In this document: one piece after another, positions 60,026 to 64,000 of the stretch
Numbering within the stretch: the stretch's first letter is position 1
How the letters are laid out: every line of letters begins with the position of its first letter
Assembly: GCA_039621445.1 (NCBI GenBank)
Contig: CP154956.1
Span: 45,303,291 to 45,367,290 of the forward strand
DNA: 64,000 bases
Source of the DNA: Euglena gracilis
Lineage: Eukaryota; Euglenida; Euglenophyceae; Euglenales
Direction: 5' to 3'
The notes under the pieces: model-generated
Databases searched by the model: none
The model's input: the letters and a program-made list of their open reading frames with translations, nothing else
Told to the model about the DNA's origin: nothing
Translations under genes and position numbers: made by a program

Positions 60026-60257
60026 CAGGCTTCTTTTTAAGACCCCCCAGGGGGGAGGGGGAGAGGGGGAGGCGCGGGACCCCCCCAAAATCGGCAATTT
60101 TCAAAAATTTTCGGCGCTTCGCGCCGAAAAGGTAAAAGGTAAAGGTAAAAGGTAAAAGGTAAAAGGTCCGGGCCGGACCTCGGGGGGGGGGGGTCCGGCC
60201 CGGACCCACCCCCCTCCCCCGGGGGGGGGGGGGTCAGGTGACTTAAAAAGAAGCCTG
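60026..60257. mobile_element. 232-bp MITE with 8-bp target-site duplication
   Basis: Terminal inverted repeats CAGGCTTCTTTTTAAG and CTTAAAAAGAAGCCTG enclose poly-C/poly-G hairpins and a GGTAAAA tandem patch. ACCGTCAC flanks both sides (60018-60025 and 60258-60265). The 8-bp duplication and CAGG start suggest a hAT-like or P-like origin. Single ends of the family occur at 6351, 24729 and 29909-29924. Confidence 0.8.
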
Positions 60258-61279
60258 ACCGTCACCGCTGCCCTCCTTGGGGGGAGGCTCTGAATGTTGG
60301 CGGTTTGGGGAGCTTTATTTGGAGGGAGGTTGGCCCACATTCTCATTCAGACAGGTTCCCACAGAACCAGAGGCTCCTGTTTTTTTGTTTCCTGTTTTTT
60401 CCTTTTTTTTTATTAACTTGTTCACTGACCTTTGCTCTCTGATCAGAGGAGTGATCGTTGACAACGGTGTTCTCAAATATTCCACTGAGTGCACACTTCT
60501 CTGCAAGAGGACTTGAAATTATTTCACTACCTCTGGCAATTCTTTCATTTTGCAACAATAGTTGCTTTGCAACATGGTGCATGGTTTGGAGAATTATGGA
60601 TTATGGATTTGGACATGCTATGGACAAAATATCAAAGAAATTAGAGCAATTTTTTTTAAAAAAAAAGCGTTTGGTAGGAGGAGAAATGATCGGAGTTAAG
60701 AAGCTTGTGTTTTTGTCGTGAGTGCATGTGTGTCATGTGCACATGTGAGTCGTGCGTGTGCGCGTGGTAGCTCTTTTGGGAATCCCCTCCCAAAGGGGAT
60801 GGAATTGGCAAACAGACCTGCGGCAAAGATGCTGTGTCATCCTTTAAAGAGCTGAGTGCTCGAGGGGACCCTCTTTCGCAGGATCCTGTTGGCCAAATGT
60901 TGGGACCAAGGTGAGTGGAAGATACAACACAGACATATGTGGTCATCATGGGACGCTGGGACAGCGGGGCCATCCATAGGCTTCCTGAAGCAGCTTGACG
61001 CAAGAAAAATGGAGATAAGAATTCAAAGAGCACGTGCATCAGAAGAATCTCAAAAAATTTGAGAAATCTACAGGAGAAAGCTGGACGTGTCCATTTTGGC
61101 GGAATACTGTGACACTTCCGGGCACCCATATGGATTGCCGGGCGGTGGCCAGGAAGAGTGCTGGGGCAGCCGTTCCAAGGCGGGGGGGGGTGAGGGAGAG
61201 CCTCATTCGCAGAGCCCTTGCAGAGCAGGGGAGGGAATGCTACCAGAGGCCCACCGACCCAACCTGTCCTTAAATCAAT

Positions 61280-62280
61280 GAAGCACCCCAATCGTGTGAC
61301 ACCATTTTTTTGAACCCTTTGTCATGTTGTATGTCAGCTTGCCATCCTTTTTTGAATATTTTCAAACAAATTTTGGGCTGAAACCCCATTGAACGACCCA
61401 AAATGTCCTCCTTGAAGTTTTCAAAGAAAGGCACAAATAAATAAATGTGTTTTAAATGGAATAAATGTGTTTTGCTTCAGTGTGCATTTCGAAAGTTCCT
61501 GGAGTTGGAGGTTGGCTGTTCTATGGAACCATTGCCTTCATCCGATAACCTCCTCCCAGGGTAGGCGAAAAAACCTTTTTTGCATCGATTCTTAATGGTC
61601 ATCAACAGAATCACTAATTCTGGGGTGTGGGGAAGAGGTGTGCACTCCACACTGCGTGGCGTCATACCACTCTTCTGCTGTCTCAAAAATTCTTTATTTG
61701 TCCAACTATTACCCAGAATGCTGTTTTATCACAAAGACCCCCCATTCATGGCCATCCACGGCCGTCCACAGCGATAGAGAATTGGGATAGAGAATTGCCC
61801 GCATACATCAATTAATCCTGAAATGCAAATAATGCCCAACCGGCAGCGCTCCAACACCAAAGTTCTTTTGATTTCTGATGCAATCAAATAAAGCATGTCA
61901 GAAAAGCAGACAAAAACCTGACAATTTGATCAAACCCATGATTGACTGCAACGGTGATGATATTGTTGTTGTCCATAAAAATCTACGCCCAACAATGTCC
62001 TCCTGATCTGGTGAACAAAACAACAATGCACCTGTTTCGGCCTCATCAACGAAGCCAGTTGATCAGATGGAATTACAATAAAACTAATACATAAAAATCA
62101 ATAATAATAAATAAAAACAAAAATATAAGTTTCGAAGATTAATTTGTAGCTTAACAAGAAACACAAACAAACCGCAGGAAAGACATTGTGCAAACAAAAA
62201 CGAATTAACGTTCCTTCTTGCTGTCTTCGGCAACTTCTTCCCTCTTTTTATCCATCATTTCCCATTGAATTTGTCAGGAT
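61280..62280. other. AT-rich stretch without a recognised gene
   Basis: Low GC, no poly-C hairpins, no tandem array and no exon-like island. I see nothing assignable. Confidence 0.4.
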
Positions 62281-62304
62281 TTGTTGAGATCAGGCATCTT
62301 TTTA

Positions 62305-62470
62305 CCAACCCCGGGGGGGTGCCTTGTAGTATGGGGTACGTGCCCATAGCAGGCACAACCCTGCGGGGGGGGGGGGGTCGGTTCTGGACCCTGGTGCCTG
62401 CCGAGATGGCCATTTTCGGCCGGTGCGTTCGGCGCCAAGGGGTGTGCTATAGCACTGTCCACCCCAAAAC
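62305..62470. repeat. GGTGCCTGC family, copy 4
   Basis: A shorter copy with GTGCCCATAGCAGGCAC and GCGTTCGGCGCC. Confidence 0.55.
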
Positions 62471-62689
62471 CCCCGGGGGGTTCGAAAATGCCCTACCCCC
62501 TTACCTGCCTAAGTAGTCCCCCCCCCGGGGGGGCTACAAACATCTCCCCGAACCTGTTTTCTGCTTTGTCTGATTCTTTGCTGGGATGGAGAAGGGGGTC
62601 TCTCTGGAGAGCTGTCAGTAATTTGGGGAATCATCCCTGGAAGCCTTCGGAGCTCATCAGAAAAACGAAACGGTCAGCCTTCTCTTGGC

Positions 62690-62930
62690 ACAACCCACCC
62701 CCGTTGGGCCGGGGAGGGTGGGGGCCGCGGGGCCAACAGCGGGGAACCCTGGCCGGGATGGTGGGGGAGAGGCGGAGCTCGCTTCACAGCGGGTGCGTAC
62801 TGTTGGGCCAGGGCGGGGTCACGGGGGCTGGGCTGGCTGTAGGGCACGGCCGGGATGGCGGGGCCCAAGCCGCGGGGCTGCTGTGGTGCAAGGGCAGGGG
62901 AGGCGGGGCAGAGGTTCGACTATGATGGCT
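62690..62930 (-). CDS. Candidate proline-rich exon(s)
   Basis: A minus-strand GC-rich island with frames such as GPAIPAVPYSQPSPRDPALA. CAG and CTG motifs suggest an intron inside it. Low-complexity composition makes the call weak. Confidence 0.15.
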
Positions 62931-63013
62931 GACTGCGGGGGGAAGGGGGAGGGCGGGCAGGCGGGTGCTCCCGACGGGCATGGGGGCGGCACAGAGGGGG
63001 AGCACGGTAGCTG

Positions 63014-63014
<1 letters not shown>

Positions 63015-63050
<36 letters not shown>
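63015..63050. repeat. 36-nt poly-G tract
   Basis: An uninterrupted G run, the longest homopolymer in the window. Confidence 0.95.
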
Positions 63051-64000
63051 CTGCTCGGGGTAGCCGTCCACCCCAAACAGGGTGGGGGTGGACGGGAGGG
63101 GTGGTGGTAGCCATCGGGGATGCCGACGCACGGTGTCGGCCATACACACCGTGCACGCCGTGCCGCACACCGCACACTTTGCACACCGTGGTCCTGTGAT
63201 GAAATTCGAATGAAAATTTTTTTGATTTAAATTCCGATTTTCTGTTTTCTGGGTTCTGTATTGATTTTTTGATTTTTTTGGGAAAAAAATTGGCACTGAA
63301 AGACGCACAGTGTGCACGGTGTCGTCACGGTGTCCCGCACACCGTGTGTCGGCATCCCCATCGGGCAGCTGGGCCGCCCAACAAACGCCAACCCAGCGAG
63401 TCACGCCAGGGGTTCCGGCTGGGGACCTCTGGGCCGGGCGACCAGCCTGCAACGACACCTTCCGGGGGAGGGGAGGCCACATCGACACCACACGTCAAGT
63501 CAAAGGGTATACGCGGCACCGGGGGGGAGGGATGCGGGGGCGACCGGCAGCGGGGGCGGCCCCGCACGACGCCGTCGCCACCGCCGCATCCTCCCGCCCT
63601 CGAGGATACAAGGTTGGGTCAGTGCCCTGCCGCCGACGAAAATGGGGGCCTCATGAATGAAGAATGAAGTGGGGGGGGGACCTCTGACTGGAATCATGCC
63701 AAAGTGATGTAATAGGTTTGAGTTCACTTCTCACATCCGTCAACCCTGAAGTCAGTGAGGATAACACCTTGGATGGGGAAGGCGGCCTTTCAGAACACGG
63801 TGCATGCCATATTTTTGCCCTCTGCCAAAATCCTGAGCGTGCTGTTTCATAGGGTGGGAGGGGCTACCACACCCTTTCGTCGCCATACTTGGCCCATGTC
63901 CAGACGTATCCTTTGGGCCCCTGGCGACGTGTACACCATCGGCACCATCGTGGATGGCTGCTCATTCTGTTTGCAATAAACAATCAACGACAGTAATTGC

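Overview
The window looks like nuclear DNA of a large-genome, intron-rich unicellular eukaryote, most likely a euglenid (Euglenozoa). This is an inference. It rests on three observations. (1) Short GC-rich exons are separated by introns that mostly lack GT-AG ends. At least eleven carry CAG at intron positions +4 to +6 and CTG at -8 to -6, often extended into a terminal stem, as described for euglenid nonconventional introns. Excising them restores the reading frame each time. (2) All four recognisable genes lie on the minus strand about 1-1.3 kb apart. At least two start codons sit just downstream of a pyrimidine tract plus CAG, as expected for spliced-leader acceptors. (3) TTAGGG-type telomere-like motifs occur inside repeats. 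No rRNA, tRNA, CRISPR array or prokaryotic operon was seen.

Gene layout, all minus strand: Gene A (21012 to 231) encodes a predicted protein of about 287 residues with an LYR-like N-terminus and a YccV-like (hemimethylated-DNA-binding/HspQ-type) domain; its 20.8 kb are mostly intron. Gene B (31526 to 22122) is a dihydroxy-acid dehydratase (IlvD family) of branched-chain amino-acid synthesis, with its three cysteine motifs present. The exon that should carry the TDGRFSG-type motif is missing from a 1.7-kb CA-repeat tract. Gene C (ends 32847, starts near or beyond 43.9 kb) has a discoidin/F5-8C-like domain of the kind found in BTB proteins, preceded by a BTB-like helix exon and, less certainly, acidic and coiled-coil exons. 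Gene D (ends 44948, visible back to 52115) is an unrecognised protein with a C-terminal membrane anchor. From about 52 to 64 kb only fragmentary candidate exons and one broken reading frame were found.

The rest is repetitive DNA, mostly inside introns: a 5.35-kb element with terminal inverted repeats sprinkled with a GCGG-N4/5-CCGC palindrome; two composite satellite elements of identical architecture but diverged 43-bp units; a 2.6-kb Tc1/mariner-like palindrome with TA target duplication; a 232-bp MITE with 8-bp target duplication; several foldback families; 162-bp, ~78-bp and 18-bp tandem arrays; kilobase CA tracts; and many poly-C/poly-G hairpins. Nearly all long open frames outside the listed exons are by-products of these repeats.
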